64,000 nt of DNA from Heterocephalus glaber (GCF_000247695.1 NW_004624730.1:34214788-34278787); one strand, 5' to 3'. Positions 45,948-57,827 are shown, counted from the stretch's first letter. Program-made: numbers and translations. Notes: a model not told the origin generated them from the sequence alone.

Positions 45948-47199
45948 GTCTTGCCATGTTGCTTAGGCCTTAGGCTGGCCTGGGAAACCTGAACTCAAGC
46001 AATCTTCCTGCCTCAACCTTCCAAGCATCTGGGACTACAGGCATGTGCCATTGCACCTGCCTCTGGAAGTAACTTTTAATTATTATTAATCTCTAATTGG
46101 ATAAAGGTAATGCACCCCTGATCTAAGTGATCCCTAGTGAACCATACCTCTCAATAGCCTTCTTTCTGCTCCAGCAGTCCTAGCTTCTATCTACATATTT
46201 TCCACACCATGGTCATCTTACTTTTGTCACGTGGCTCCAACTTCATCCTCACGTCCCATAACATATGGCCCTATCTGAGCCATCCTAGCCAGGCCCCAAA
46301 GATTTTGCAGTAGAGATGAGCCACCTGTACTATGCCGACTGAATTTCTGAGCCAGAAAAATCTGGATTCATGAGTAAATAATTATGGCTTTAGGTCATTT
46401 TATTGTGGAATGATTTGTATGTAACTGTAACTTAAACACTACTAAAAGTATAATGAATGTATAGCAACCTAACTGATGGAAGAAAATGGAAATTAAATAG
46501 TCCAAGAGAAGGCATCAAAAGAAACCAAAAGAAATATAGAAGAGATGCGACAAATAGAAATCAAACCATAGAACAGTAACTTAAACCCAATTATTTGCTT
46601 CTACACAATTCTCTGTATGAGTAGATATGGTCCACAATCTTGTCTCAATATAGGTCTTAAGCCTGTAGCTCTTTGCTTTTCACATGTTGGTTTGAATTCC
46701 ACCCTTATCATTTCCAACTTGGTTTAATGGTCCTGCAATGTGAAATGATAAATCTGTTGGGGAGATGCCAACCTTAATCAGGCCTAGAGCAATGTAATAA
46801 TGGCTCATAACCATAACATCTATTATTACCTCTTCTATTTTTCTACGCTTCTATGTCTGGAATTACTAGGGCCTTTTTATTCTCTTTTTCCTTTGTAGGG
46901 ATTATATGAAATTCACGTACTATTTCTTTCCTCAAAACTGAAAATCTATTCAATATATGGAGTTACAAGGGAAGGCACTTTGCAATGCAAAACACGCAGC
47001 AATTTCGCAAGTGTATATTTTAGAGGTTAATACACGGTGCTCTACAAACTCCACGAAGATAGGCATGGCTCTCCAGTGGCTGTCTGTGCCCGGCAGGGAA
47101 CAAGCGCTAAGATAAATATTTGTTAATTAAGTCACTACAATGTTTGCGGACTTTGAAATACACGAATTACGTGGTTCTGTCGTCCAAACCCCAACGCCA
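44444..47199. other. Intergenic sequence just upstream of the CpG island
   Basis: A B1 at 45.9-46.06 kb. Segments 44810-44970 and 46140-46260 resemble each other (TTCTATCT...ATATTTTCCACA... pattern) and may be copies of one old repeat. CACGC at 46993-46997 is a minus-strand AHR-type core. No gene. Confidence 0.45.
45898..46062 (-). mobile_element. B1 element with (CT)n tail
   Basis: (CT)n at 45903-45943, then B1 in reverse (CTTGCCATGTTGCTTAGG ... GGGACTACAGGCATGTGCC). Flanks CTAGAAGTAACCTT and CTGGAAGTAACTTT are the TSD. Confidence 0.8.
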
Positions 47200-47681
47200 G
47201 GTTTCTGCACTGACGGTTGCACTCAGGTCGCCGGGCTCAGGCCGCCGGCCGTTGGGGGCGTCCAGCCTTTCCGCCCGTCAGGCGCGGGGCAGGCGACCCC
47301 GTCTGGCGGCAACGGCGGTGGCAGCCGTTTGCTTCCTCTCCCGGTCTGGCGGCGTCAGGGGCTGGAGGCGTCTGGTGAGGAGGCAAATAAACAAAGCCAA
47401 CCGCACCTAAACGGGTCGTTCCGTTTCACATCCTCCCTCACATCGGGTGCCTGACTCTCCTCGGAACAAGGTGACCCTCCATCTGTCCGCAGGCAAGAGC
47501 CCGCCCCACAGGGCGCGCGCCCTGCTTCCCCACAGCCGTGAGCACCACGCCGCGCGGAGACGCGGACCTTCACAGACTCAGCCGGCCCACGAAAGGACAC
47601 GCCCCCTCACGGGAGCTCTCCCCGCCGCGTGCACACTCCGCGCGCCTGCCTGAGCGCGAGCGAGCAAACGAACGCCCGAGC

Positions 47682-47689
47682 GCGCGTGC
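47682..47689 (+). promoter_or_regulatory. Candidate AHR/ARNT response element in the promoter
   Basis: GCGTG core at 47684-47688 in a GCGCGTGC context, fitting the (T/G)NGCGTG(A/C) AHR element consensus. Minus-strand cores (CACGC) also occur at 47546-47550 and 47598-47602. TIPARP is a known AHR target; occupancy here is inferred. Confidence 0.4.
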
Positions 47690-47834
47690 GCGCGCGGGGG
47701 CCGGGCCTTTTTCCCGGCACCCACTGAGCGCCCGGCCCCCTCACCCCACCCCACCTCCTAGTTGCCCAGGCTCCGCCTCCGCGACGGGGCCGCCGGGAGG
47801 AGGCGACCGGAAGCCACTTAAAGCAGAGCTCGAG

Positions 47835-48031
47835 GTGACAGGCGGGCTTGCTGGACCGAAGCGCGTCCGCAGGTTTCTGGGCTCTGGTCGGCGGAATGGC
47901 CAGTGCACGGCTCGTCACGTCGCCAGTCCGTGGCCCCTAGACGCCGGTCTGTGCTGAACCCTGTGGTGCACCCTGCCACGGACGCTGCCCGCGACGTGGC
48001 TTCTGTCGTCCGTTCTCAGCCTCCCGCCGAG
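47835..48031 (+). other. TIPARP: Candidate TIPARP non-coding exon 1 (3' end at a GTAAAG donor)
   Basis: The CpG island contains a plausible donor, CCGAG|GTAAAG, with the intron starting at 48032. A second candidate, GGGAG|GTAGGT, starts at 48564. The transcription start cannot be fixed from sequence; 47835 is a nominal boundary. Placement about 2.8 kb upstream of exon 2 is reasonable for this gene. Transcript data would decide between the donors. Confidence 0.4.
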
Positions 48032-48247
48032 GTAAAGGGCTCTGGGTGGTCAGCGGGGGGCTGAGGGACCCCAGCCTAGAAGGCGGACTCCGGCCTCGCG
48101 ACCCCGACCCCTCGCCAGGAGAGTGCAGGCTCTCGAGAATCGGGGCTACTGATTCTCAAGCCCTTAGATACGGAATTCACAGGGATCCCGTCAGTATCGC
48201 GGTAGAATTGGCTCGCACTTCTTAGGCACTTTGGAGTCCGGCAGGTG

Positions 48248-48253
48248 TATAAG
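48248..48253 (+). promoter_or_regulatory. TATA-like motif in the CpG island
   Basis: TATAAG, followed about 25-30 bases later by GC-rich sequence that could hold a start site downstream of the 48032 donor. It may be chance or mark an alternative promoter. Confidence 0.2.
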
Positions 48254-48698
48254 TGGGAGCGAGACGCTGCCTGACCCGCGGCGGGGTCGCGGGCGTCTGC
48301 CCCCGGCTCTTCCTTGGGAAGGCGCGGCGCGTCAGTGCGGGCAGAGCCGGGGACAGGGAGGGCGGCTGCGAGAGCCTCCTGGCCGCCCCGCGTTCAGGGT
48401 CTGGGCTACAGCCCAGAAGTTTGCCGGCTGCTTTCATGTTAACTTTGCGGACGCGCGAGCTCTCGCCTTCCTGCCTGCCGCCCGCGGAGCGCCCACCGCG
48501 TCTCCCCGCCGCTGCGCGGCTCGGGTCTGCGAGTCCGGAGACCCGCAGGACGGTGCTCGGGAGGTAGGTGGAGGAGTTAAGAAGAAATCAAATGTGGACG
48601 GCGCCTTGGGCGGCCCCCGGGACGCCGTCCCCGGGTCGCGCTCGCGACGGAGGGTGGACGGTGGGCTCGGGTCTCCCGGGCGCCCGCAGAGAGGAGGG

Positions 48699-48709
48699 CG
48701 GGGGCGGGG
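48699..48709 (+). promoter_or_regulatory. GC box (Sp1-type)
   Basis: CGGGGGCGGGG inside the CpG island matches the Sp/KLF binding consensus. Function is inferred only. Confidence 0.4.
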
Positions 48710-49135
48710 ATGCTCGGGAACGCTAAGTACCGCGGTTAGGCTGGCACTGCAGCCGAGTTGGCGCGGCCGGCGTCTGTGGCTGTGGCTGCGGCTGCGCCAA
48801 CCGCCGCGGCCGGCAGGAGGCGTCGCTCGGACTCGGGCTGGACGCCCGGGAGTCGCTGGGCGGCTGGAGAGCAGAGTTTAGAGCAGGCGGTTTCCTTGGA
48901 AGGTGTGATCGGCGGGGAGTGCCAGACAACCCAAGCGTCACGAGGTGTGAAGGGTGGCGCGGTTGTGTCGCTTGCTGCAAGCGACCGGAGGAAGTGTCCT
49001 TCCAATCTTTATTTTTCTGCTATGCAAAATAATTGAGGAACTAGGTTCTAGTAGGCTACCCGCTCCATTTCTCTGCTGCTTCTCCCCAGTTTTGTTTCCG
49101 AGTTTGACGAAGGACAGTAATAGGAAACGGTCTGT

Positions 49136-49207
49136 ACGTGTGTGTGTGTGCGCGTGCGTGTGTGCGTGCGTGCCTGCGCGCGTGTACGCGCGCGTGTGTA
49201 GACACGT
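49136..49207. promoter_or_regulatory. Alternating GT/CG tract with six GCGTG cores
   Basis: A mostly alternating purine-pyrimidine stretch just downstream of the CpG island. GCGTG cores start at 49152, 49156, 49164, 49168, 49180 and 49192; those at 49152, 49164 and 49168 fit the wider AHR element consensus. Another core sits at 49275. Such tracts can form Z-DNA and are often length-polymorphic. Confidence 0.5.
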
Positions 49208-50025
49208 ATAAGTTAAATTGGTTCAGTGTCTGTTTGCCTTGATACAGGGTGTGATAGCAGTGGTTAATGTGTGTGCGTGGGGGAAGGCACAGGCCGGTTT
49301 GGTGTGGTGAAGAAGGGAATACCACAATCTGTGCCAATTGTGCCTTGAGGCAAGAGCACCGAATGATGAATAATAACGCCTGGCTTGGCTGCTTTCCAGT
49401 TGATGTATGTCTCATGTCAGATCTTTCCTTCGTGAAGCTTTCCCTAACAATGCCAGCTCACACTGAACTCTTTTTTCTACTTCTTTCTTTTGTACTTGGA
49501 CTAACACTTTCTTATATGCTATGCTTATTTTTTGAGTTTGATTATTATGCACTCTTTAGAGATTAGTGAATCTCTACAATTAGATCTTCAACACTCATTT
49601 TTCTGATCCTGGGTTTTTTTGTTTTGTTTTTGACCCACAACCAACCAAGAGTTAGGCGTTTAATGTGTGCCTTCTCTTCAGTAATTCAGTCAGCAAAATA
49701 TTTATGGAATAGCCACAGTGTTCATTGTGCCAGGCACTGTACTGACATCCAGGATGTATTACTTAATTCAGTCATAGGCCCTTGCATCAGAGATTTTTTT
49801 CATTCTGATGGACAAAAGAAGGTTAATTGCTCATCACCATTCTTTTTCACTTGGCACACTATGAGTAAATATTTTGAAATTTCATTTTTTTTCCCCAAGG
49901 GTCTTATTCTTCCAACAACGCACTTTTTTGTTTCTTTCAGTAGTTCATTGAGAATTTGAAATCTAGTGTGTGATTTTTTCAATAAAGATGGCTTTGCTTT
50001 AAAAAATGAATATATGTAATTTTTT

Positions 50026-50102
50026 TTTTTTTTTATTGGTACCAGGGATCGAACTCTGGTCCTTGCGCTAAGCGACGGAACCACTGAGCTAAATCCCCGG
50101 CC
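50026..50102 (-). mobile_element. ID element in TIPARP intron 1
   Basis: GGTACCAGGGATCGAACTCTGG to GAGCTAAATCCCCGGCC with a short central deletion; flanks TATATGTAATTTTTT and CTATGTGTAACTTTT. Confidence 0.9.
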
Positions 50103-50869
50103 CTATGTGTAACTTTTTTGAAGATAAGGACTGGGAGGCCCTTTCTGTATTATGGAATTGTGTTTGGTTTGTAACACAGTGTCCAGTGGTTAGTGCTAAA
50201 GCTAAACGTGGAGCAGCAGTGCTTTTAGCAATTGCAAAAGTAAGCCCTTACCATTCTTGGGGAAATATATTGGAACTATCTGAATATAGAAATGCTTAAC
50301 AGGCCTCTGGCTTGTCTCCCATATATAACATTTCAGTTGAGAGCCCCTGTTTCCTATACATACCTTCACACTCCAAAGTCATTCATTAACTTTGAAGTTT
50401 ATCCTTCATTTGATAATTTCTTTTCCCCATTAAGAAACTAAATTTTGTTCAACTCATGAGACAAATAATAGGTAAACTGCTGTAAGGAGAACCACAAAGC
50501 CTAGTGAGAATGTAGTTTCCTTGCTGTTATTTAGACACAATTATTTGTACCGTTCATCTCCCACCCTGCTCTACCCCTACAGTGAAAATTCATATCCCAG
50601 CTGAATTAACAAACTGGTGTATATTAAATCTACAAATAAATGCCAAAGGCATGTTGAACGCCACTCTGTCTTGTCTGCTTTTACCTGTTACAAGCTTTTG
50701 AATAGCTCTATAGCTGCTTTGGAGCTGTCATTTCTCAGTAAAAGTTAAATTGAACTGTAAAGACTAGTGCAAGAAGAGTGGTTTCAGGAACTTAGTAACA
50801 TCACAAAACATTTTAGTGAATGAATGGGATTCAGTTTGTAAATGACTGTCTTTCTTCCTTTCCTGGTAG

Positions 50870-50910
50870 GATTTTTAGACTTTGAGGAGCAATTGGAGCT
50901 AACCTACATC
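50870..50910 (+). other. TIPARP: TIPARP exon 2, 5' untranslated part and acceptor site
   Basis: A pyrimidine-rich tract at 50847-50864 leads to TAG at 50867-50869, a good 3' splice site. The 41 bases from 50870 to the ATG are the exon 2 part of the 5' UTR. Exon 1 is therefore non-coding, as in other mammalian TIPARP genes. Confidence 0.85.
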
Positions 50911-51827
50911 ATGGAAATGGAAACCACTGAACCTGAGCCAGACTGTGTAGTACAGCCTTCCTCTCCTGATGGCTTTGCATGCCAAATGAGACTCTCTGAG
51001 AAGATCAGTCCACTGAAGACTTGTTTTAAGAAAAAGCAGGATCAGAAGAGATTGGGAACTGGAACCCTGAGGTCTTTGAGGCCAATATTAAACACTTTGT
51101 TAGAGTCTGGCTCGCTTGATGAGGTTTTTAGATCTAGAGACCAGAATGCAGATGAGAGCACCTTACATGAACCTATGGTGAAAAAACCCCTGGAGATCAA
51201 TCCATCGTGTTCACCTACAGAAAACAGTATGTCTGTTCTGATTCCTGATGGGACAGATGTCGGGAGCCAAATACCAGAAGCCCATCCTTCCACTGATTCT
51301 CCAGAACAAGTGGTTCCAATCCAGGGTCACAGCTTTTCATCAGAAACCATCAGTGGAACAGTGGCAGACTCTACAGCAGGGCACTTCCAGACTGACCTTT
51401 TGCACTCAGTTTCAAGTGATGTTCCAGCTAGTCCTGATTGCATAGACAAAGTAATGGATTATGTTCCAGGGGTTTTCCAAGACAACAGTTTTACAATCCA
51501 GTACATTTTGGACACCAGCGATAAGTTGAGTACTGAGCTCTTCCAGGATAAAAGTGAAGAGGCTTCCCTTGACCTCGTGTTTGAGCTGGTAAACCAGCTA
51601 CAGTATCATACTCACCAAGAGAACGGAATTGAAATTTGCATGGACTTTCTCCAAGGCACTTGTGTTTATGGCAGGGATTGTTTGAAGCATCACACAGTCT
51701 TGCCATATCATTGGCAGATCAAGAGGACAACTACTCAAAAGTGGCAGAGTGTATCCAATGATTCTCAGGAGCACTTGGAAAGATTTTATTGTAACCCAGA
51801 AAACGATAGAATGAGAGTGAAGTATGG
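50911..51827 (+). CDS. TIPARP: TIPARP (PARP7) first coding exon, residues 1-306 (partial gene)
   Basis: TIPARP is a mono-ADP-ribosyltransferase of the PARP family, induced by the aryl hydrocarbon receptor (AHR) and acting back on AHR and other nuclear partners. I recognise the protein directly: it opens MEMETTEPEPDCVVQP, as known mammalian TIPARP does. A basic stretch FKKKQDQKR at residues 39-47 matches the known nuclear-localisation region. A CCCH zinc finger uses C243, C251, C257 and H261 (C-x7-C-x5-C-x3-H). The exon ends in the ...ENDRMRVKYG stretch at residues 297-306. The start at 50911 has A at -3 and G at +4. The in-frame ATG at 50842 lies upstream of the splice acceptor (AG at 50868-50869) and is intronic. 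The exon ends at 51827 after two bases of codon 306 (phase 2). The full protein is about 657 residues; the WWE and PARP catalytic exons lie beyond the window. No frameshift or stop is present, so the gene looks intact here. Confidence 0.97.
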
Positions 51828-51833
51828 GTATGT
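51828..51833 (+). promoter_or_regulatory. TIPARP: TIPARP exon 2 splice donor (GTATGT)
   Basis: The coding similarity to TIPARP stops at K304-Y305-G306, and GTATGT begins at that point. If the intron were retained, translation would continue for about 25 unrelated residues and stop at TAG 51904-51906. Confidence 0.85.
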
Positions 51834-53070
51834 ATTAAAACAATTTTTAAGACTGTTAAATGCTCTAGAGAAGGTAAAGAAACTAAAAGAAGCTTTCTTT
51901 CAGTAGTAACAGGTTTTCTTTTTTCGTCTGTCATTCTTTTGGCTTTATGCTATCCTGATATTTCATATTGGTTGAATGCAGGCTGTTTACCCACCCAGAC
52001 AATGAACGTTTTATGATTTGAAAAATTCAGTTGTCATTCTATTCAATATGCATGTGACTGAGAAGTTGCACCTATATTTAATGCTGTAAATCAAGTACTA
52101 CTTTAATCACACAAGAGAACTTGCTTTTGAAGGAAAGTCCGTGGTGAATCTTACAACGTAATGAACACCTGATTTATTTACGTCTATAGCTTTGCATGTT
52201 GAGTACCTAGTTATTTTTTTTTAAAGAAAAATAATACTTGGAGATTTTTGTGGCCCTCTATTTTGAATGATATAAACATTATGAATGTTTCAGAAGTTCC
52301 TCCCTACTTATGAATCATTCCAAAATGCATTAAATCTTGCTAGTTTCCTTAAAGCTTTTATCATTCAATTTATAGATAAATTTTTGCACAATTCAGGGTA
52401 ATTTTTTTTAATTCTGAAAGAATTTTCCCAGTAAGTAAAAGGAGGACTTAAGCTAGCAACTGTCCTTGAATTTTGGGTTGCAAGATATACACACACAATT
52501 AAGTACTCTTAGTATGATTGCCTAAGCAAGATTCATTGACAGGAAGCTGACATTTCCACATCTCAGGTTTTCTTCATTTGAATTTTATGTAAAATGAGAA
52601 AATTATAGGTGCCACATGTAAAGTTGCTAGTGTAAAAGTGGTTGTATAGAAAACATTAATCTTTGTTTCTAAGTTGCTTCTCCAATTAAAGTCTGTGATG
52701 TTAATAACCTATTTGTATATGGGTAAGAGTATAGAATTGAAATTATGAAGGGCTTCCATCCATGCCACCTGACTTTGAAGATCATGAGGGCAATTTGGTA
52801 CCATCACAGATATGAATAGACTGTGTAGTACTGAAAAGCATGACATGTAGTGAGAAAAAATATACAGTTCTGAATATCCTAACTCAGAAATCAGGAGAAA
52901 AATTTCCTTGAGAGTCATCTTTGTTCACAGATAAGTTACTCAAGTATTTAGAGAGTCAGCATATGGTGGCAGTAAACCATTTACAAGTTTTCTGATTTTG
53001 TGAGTTTTGATGCCAGTTTTCTGTATTCTGACATGATGCTAGAATGTTGATATTACAAAAATCTGGTCTT

Positions 53071-53153
53071 TATTTTTTTGGTACCAGGGATCGAACTTGG
53101 GTCCTTGGGCTTGCGGGGCAGGCGGCAGCACCACTGAGCTAAATCCCCAGCCC
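53071..53153 (-). mobile_element. ID element in TIPARP intron 2
   Basis: TSD TCTGGTCTT / TCTGGTCGT; both boxes readable in reverse. Confidence 0.9.
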
Positions 53154-56100
53154 TCTGGTCGTTTTTTTTCTCTTGTTCACATTTAGTATTGAGTAACTAG
53201 TTTTCTTGTAGTATTTCACTCACATAGTGTCTTAGCAATTTATCACGAAACTAGAAGTTTTAGTCTTGTTTTTCAGAATGGAAACAAGGAGCAAGACAAC
53301 AAATAATGTAAGACCCATGTTCAAAGGAGTATAGAAGACTCCTTGAGATGAAAGTAAGGTCATATCAACAATATAATTTTCCTAACTATGAGTGTATTGT
53401 CTTGATAATGCAATGTATTGAGATTCTACCTTGCCAAGTTTGCAAAAACAATAACACTAAAAGCTCAGTTCTTTTAACTTCTTTTTTAGAGCTAGCACTG
53501 GAAAGGAAAAGTACTTGTTTTTCTTAAAATTTTTAAAAATAAGTTTTGCCCAAAATCTCTGTTGCCCTGAGCTAGCAATTCTAGTTGCTAAGTTAAAGGC
53601 AATTGATTTTATATACTCTTAAAACCACTTTGATTCTTCCATCTCCAGCTTGTAAGACTCTACAGAATAGTGGTCTGCCACTGTATTCTCATAAAGCAAA
53701 TTTCCAGTCCACTGAGTATTTGAGCATCTTGGTACATTACGTTTCTGTTTGAATTAGGAAGCAACTAGCAGGATTATTGTCGAACACATTACATTGTGTT
53801 ATCATAAGCAAGACAAGAAAGTTATTTTGATCCCAGAAGATCCAGGAATTCTTATGTCAGCAATATATTGTGTATATTTATCCCTACATAGATATAGGCC
53901 CATATACATACATTGTTGGATCAATTACAAGTGGGTGCTTGATTTCCAAATCAGTTTTAATTAAGTAAACTAGTATTTGTCTGACACTTGGGGAAAGTAG
54001 GAGTGAATTACTATTGTCATAATTAATACTGCTGCTACTACATCATATTGGTCCTCCTCTGATAAAATAGTATGAACTGTTAAGTACTAGTAAAGTGAAA
54101 TTCTTGGTGAACTACAAGAAGAAATGTAAGATTGTAAATAGCAAAGTGTCAAAAATTAGGCTTTGGGGAAGCTGACCTGTGGTCATTGCAACCTGGATTT
54201 CCTTGTATTCCAAAGCGATGTTGTGTTTCCTGGCAACAAGATGCAGATAACGGCATGTTGAGCCTTGCTGAGAGATTCACAAACAAGCTGGAGCAGCCCA
54301 GGTTCACATGGTTACCACATTATTTGGCTAAAGCTATTAATCTCTGTGGTCAGGCCTGTAAAGCTGGTCTATCTGTGCAGATTGCACATACCAGGAAGTG
54401 TGTGTTCAGCTGTGTATATGTCCAAGTTGGTTCTGATAGTCTTTAGATTCAAGAATAGTGAATAATGAATGGCATTTGGTTTATTCTACTTGTTTTCAGT
54501 CATTTAGAGGACTTGGTAAATCATTATTATACACTATATCCATGATATCTTCATTGTGTGGAACTTGGAGAAAGTACACAGTTCTGAGTCTCTAGCAGAG
54601 AGAAAAGTTCATAGTTTCACATTATACAGGTAAAATCCTTGATTTTTTAATTTGTAAATGTGAGGATTTAACTCTGAATTTATCTAAATTAGTTGTAGTG
54701 TTCATTTTGTTCTTAAGAATGAAATTAGAAAGGAAATTTAATGAGATAGTTCAGTTCCCTTCCAGCTCTTTGGTCAGGATGCTTAAATAGGAAAACACAT
54801 TTTAACTGTATTTCAATAATAATAAATGTGTATTTGGTTCATTGTAATGAAATTATGATATAATCCACTTTGGTTTCTCACTCTACTTTTGTACTTCTGC
54901 AGATATTTAGTGCCACCATCAGCTGGAGACTGGCTCTATGCATGAACTGCCCAGATTTGATGTTGAGGCTTTTGTACATTGGATGGGCATTGAAGAATTT
55001 CTAAATTCCAAATGTGCTGTTGAGAAAACAACACTGAATGTAGGATTTTTTTAAATGAAGAAAACACAGTCTCTAATAGTTTAAGCTCTTACCTTTAGTA
55101 GAAGATGATGTTGAATGGCATAACTAACCAATTTTAAAAGAGCCTCGCTAACCAGAATACTACATGGATAATTGAAATTGTGGAGATAGTGCACATCTCT
55201 CTTTAGCAGCTAAGATCACCATTAGTTTAATGTTTCATTCATATTGGAGTGTGCCAGAATCAACTTCTAGTTATTGCCATCCAACAAGAAAGAGGGGAGA
55301 CATTTTATACAAATCATATTGTAGAGGTTACCTGCTGCTGATAATATGACCAGTGATTATTTCTAATTCTGAATTTGTTGAAGAAGGTAGGGGTGAAGAA
55401 AAAAATTACAGACCCTGAATATATGTGTAATTTTTTTCAGAGGACAATTCTTTTGAAATTAGTGTTTATGGATAGAAGAGGGAATTTTACTTGCTTAAGA
55501 CTGAAGCCTAGAGTATTGCCGTAGCTGAATTACTGAGTGATTTTAATTGCTAATTGCTTTTAGGAGTCTTTTTTAAAAAAAAAATCTGTTCCAGGAACAA
55601 TACCTTTAGATGACTTCACAGAAACTATATGTAAGAGAATGCAGAAAAATGCATATTAATGAGAGTAGAAAGCCTATATTGTCTGTATGACTTACAGAGT
55701 GAATTATCTAAACTAGAGCAAGCTCTTGACTGAACTGTACTAGAATAGTTAAATTAGCCAAGTTAGCTCTGGCCTGCACAGCTGTGATGATGTATGAACT
55801 AATTCATTATGTGTTATTGATAACACTGGCAAGGGGAGAACAGCTGAAACTCACTATGCCTTGTGACTTTTTGGTAGTTCTTGAATATACACAGCTGTAT
55901 GAGTTTGAATTTATTAAAAAAATTCCTGCCTAAGAATGACAGAGCTCCATAAGCAAGAACTGTATTTGAAGTGACTTTCAAAATGTGTGCCTTATGCTTT
56001 ACAGATAAAGCCGCCCAATGAATTATTTTTTGTACCTCTTTATACTGCTATTTACATATGAAATAAAACTAATTGCCTCCTATCTGTACTAATCTAGGGA

Positions 56101-56450
56101 AGTTACTGGGTCTGTGTAGAGCTATCATGGGAATCAATAGCAATCATTCATTTATTCCTTTTCTGGCTTTTCATCAATAAGCAGATTAGACTTTTTGAAG
56201 CAGCTGTCACCTGGCTTCAGGTTGAGGTCAGTTATTTTCTGATGTATTTGTGTTAGTGAAATGAACCTTCCAAAAAGCAAAGATTTACAATTTTCAAATC
56301 AGACATTTGGAGGAAATAGCCCATAAGATTATCTAGTAGCGCATAAAAATAATTGCATAATATATTATGTATTTTATTATTAAGTCCAGATCGTTTAATT
56401 TTTATTATAAATAAGAAAAAGAATAGTATAACTGCATTCAACAGTTTAAA

Positions 56451-56484
56451 AAATCTTCATTCTGCACAAATCTTCATTCTGCAC
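56451..56484. repeat. Tandem 17-base duplication
   Basis: AAATCTTCATTCTGCAC occurs twice in a row in intron 2; a small recent duplication. Confidence 0.9.
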
Positions 56485-57079
56485 GTAGTGGGTATGCAAA
56501 CAATGCTGTTTTTGACTAACAGGGCTGTGTGCCCCTGTAAATCTCATTTCCTATTTCTTGTTGCACTAGAATTTCTAGATTCTAGATTTACATTGTACCA
56601 TAAAGCAAAGGTAAATTCATAAATTCTTCTGTGAGTTTCTGATCATGGTCTGTGATTTTTAATTTGTTGGAAGTTTGGAGGCTCTTTCTAAAATGTGAAG
56701 CAGTATGTAGTACATAAAAACCTTAACTACTCAAGGAATGCTGCTAAAATCCAGCCATTTGAGACTGCGATTATATTCTTATGGCCTCTTTTATTTCTTA
56801 TCCCCTGATTTGAGACCACAAGATTCTCTATTCTTTGATGATGATTCTGGATTTCATTTAAATTAAGACATCAGATCCTCTTAACCTGGGTTAGCCTCTT
56901 TTAATAATTATCAGTCTCTTATTTTGAGTCATAGAAGGAAAACTTAAGTTCTGTGCATGTGTATAGCACTTATTTTTACAAGGAAAATAAGTTTCAAGTA
57001 ATGTGATGATTGTTCAACTACAGCTTTCTGAACATTGGTTCAAATTGGATACTGATAAATTTTGAAAAACTTGATTTGG

Positions 57080-57268
57080 TTTTTGCTTTTTTGTGTGTGT
57101 GTGTGGTGTTGTGTTTTGTTTTGTTTATTTTTTGAGATGGGGGTCTTGCTCTTTAGTTCAGGTTGGCCTTAAACTCACTGTAGCCCAGGATAGCCTTGAA
57201 CTGGGCAGCAGTCCTCCTGCCTCAATCTCCTGGGCACTGAGATCACAGGTGTGTGCCACCACACCTGG
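57080..57268 (-). mobile_element. B1 element in intron 2
   Basis: TTTTGAGATGGGGGTCTTGC, CTTGAACTGGGCAGCAGTCC, GTGTGTGCCACCACACCTGG, with internal duplication and a GT/GTTTT tail. Confidence 0.8.
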
Positions 57269-57550
57269 CAAGAAACTTTGCTTGGTAAAAGTGGTTTCTC
57301 TTTTTAAGCTTGGGAGTCTTAATATAAAGTGAGTATAAGAGATTTTGTATCTTTGAAAAACAGCAGAATGCTGAAGATTGAGCTATTTTCTGTATCATTC
57401 TGGGTTTGAAATTGTTAGGTAATAGTCTGATCTTGAGTTGAACTGTACTTTGCAACACCCTAAATATAGACCGTACAAAGGAATAAAATACATCTAAAGT
57501 TTGCCATTTCTAGGAGCAAATTACCACCTTTGTATCTATTTATTTGTTTT

Positions 57551-57638
57551 CTTTTTTTTTTTTTGGTACCAGGGATCGAACTCAGGACCTTGTGCTTGTG
57601 AGGCAGGTGGTGAAACCACTGAGCTAAATCCCCATCCC
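57551..57638 (-). mobile_element. ID element in intron 2
   Basis: GGTACCAGGGATCGAACTCAGG to GAGCTAAATCCCCATCCC; adjoins a B1. Confidence 0.9.
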
Positions 57639-57639
57639 T

Positions 57640-57792
57640 GTTTTTTGGTTTTTTTTATGTGTGTGACAGGGTCTCACTGTGTAGTTCAGGCTGGCTTTGA
57701 ACTCACTATGTAGCCAGGCCTCAAATTCATGACGATCTCCTGCTTCAACCTCCAGAATGCTAGGATTACAGGCATGCACCACCACACCCAGC
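57640..57792 (-). mobile_element. B1 element in intron 2
   Basis: GTGACAGGGTCTCACTGTGT through GGCATGCACCACCACACCCA in reverse; adjoins the ID at 57551-57638. Confidence 0.8.
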
Positions 57793-57827
57793 ATAAACTA
57801 CATTTTATATATGAAGGAGTTTCCTTC

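Larger units (their letters stand above)
47200..48990. promoter_or_regulatory. CpG island / TIPARP promoter region
   Basis: A sharp switch from AT-rich flanks to GC-rich DNA dense in CpG, for example the CGCGCG runs near 47680-47700 and the GC box near 48700. The island lies just upstream of the TIPARP coding exon and is the only such island in the window. Open frames across it on both strands are compositional artefacts of few stop codons in GC-rich DNA. A divergent antisense transcript from the same island is possible but not shown. Confidence 0.9.
48032..50869 (+). other. TIPARP: TIPARP intron 1 (if the 48032 donor is used)
   Basis: It begins inside the CpG island, crosses the alternating GT/CG tract at about 49.14-49.2 kb, then becomes AT-rich with one minus-strand ID element near 50.03-50.1 kb. 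It ends at the acceptor before 50870. No conserved coding segment was recognised in it. Confidence 0.5.

Noticed and set aside
47538..47957. 139-codon open frame in the CpG island
   Set aside because: Same compositional artefact; no similarity recognised.
48231..48881. 216-codon open frame in the CpG island
   Set aside because: GC-rich DNA with few stops; proline/arginine/glycine-rich product with no domain, and frames are open on both strands.
50842..50910. Upstream extension of the TIPARP frame (23 extra residues starting MTVFLPFL)
   Set aside because: It lies across the polypyrimidine tract and splice acceptor; known TIPARP starts MEMETTEP at 50911.
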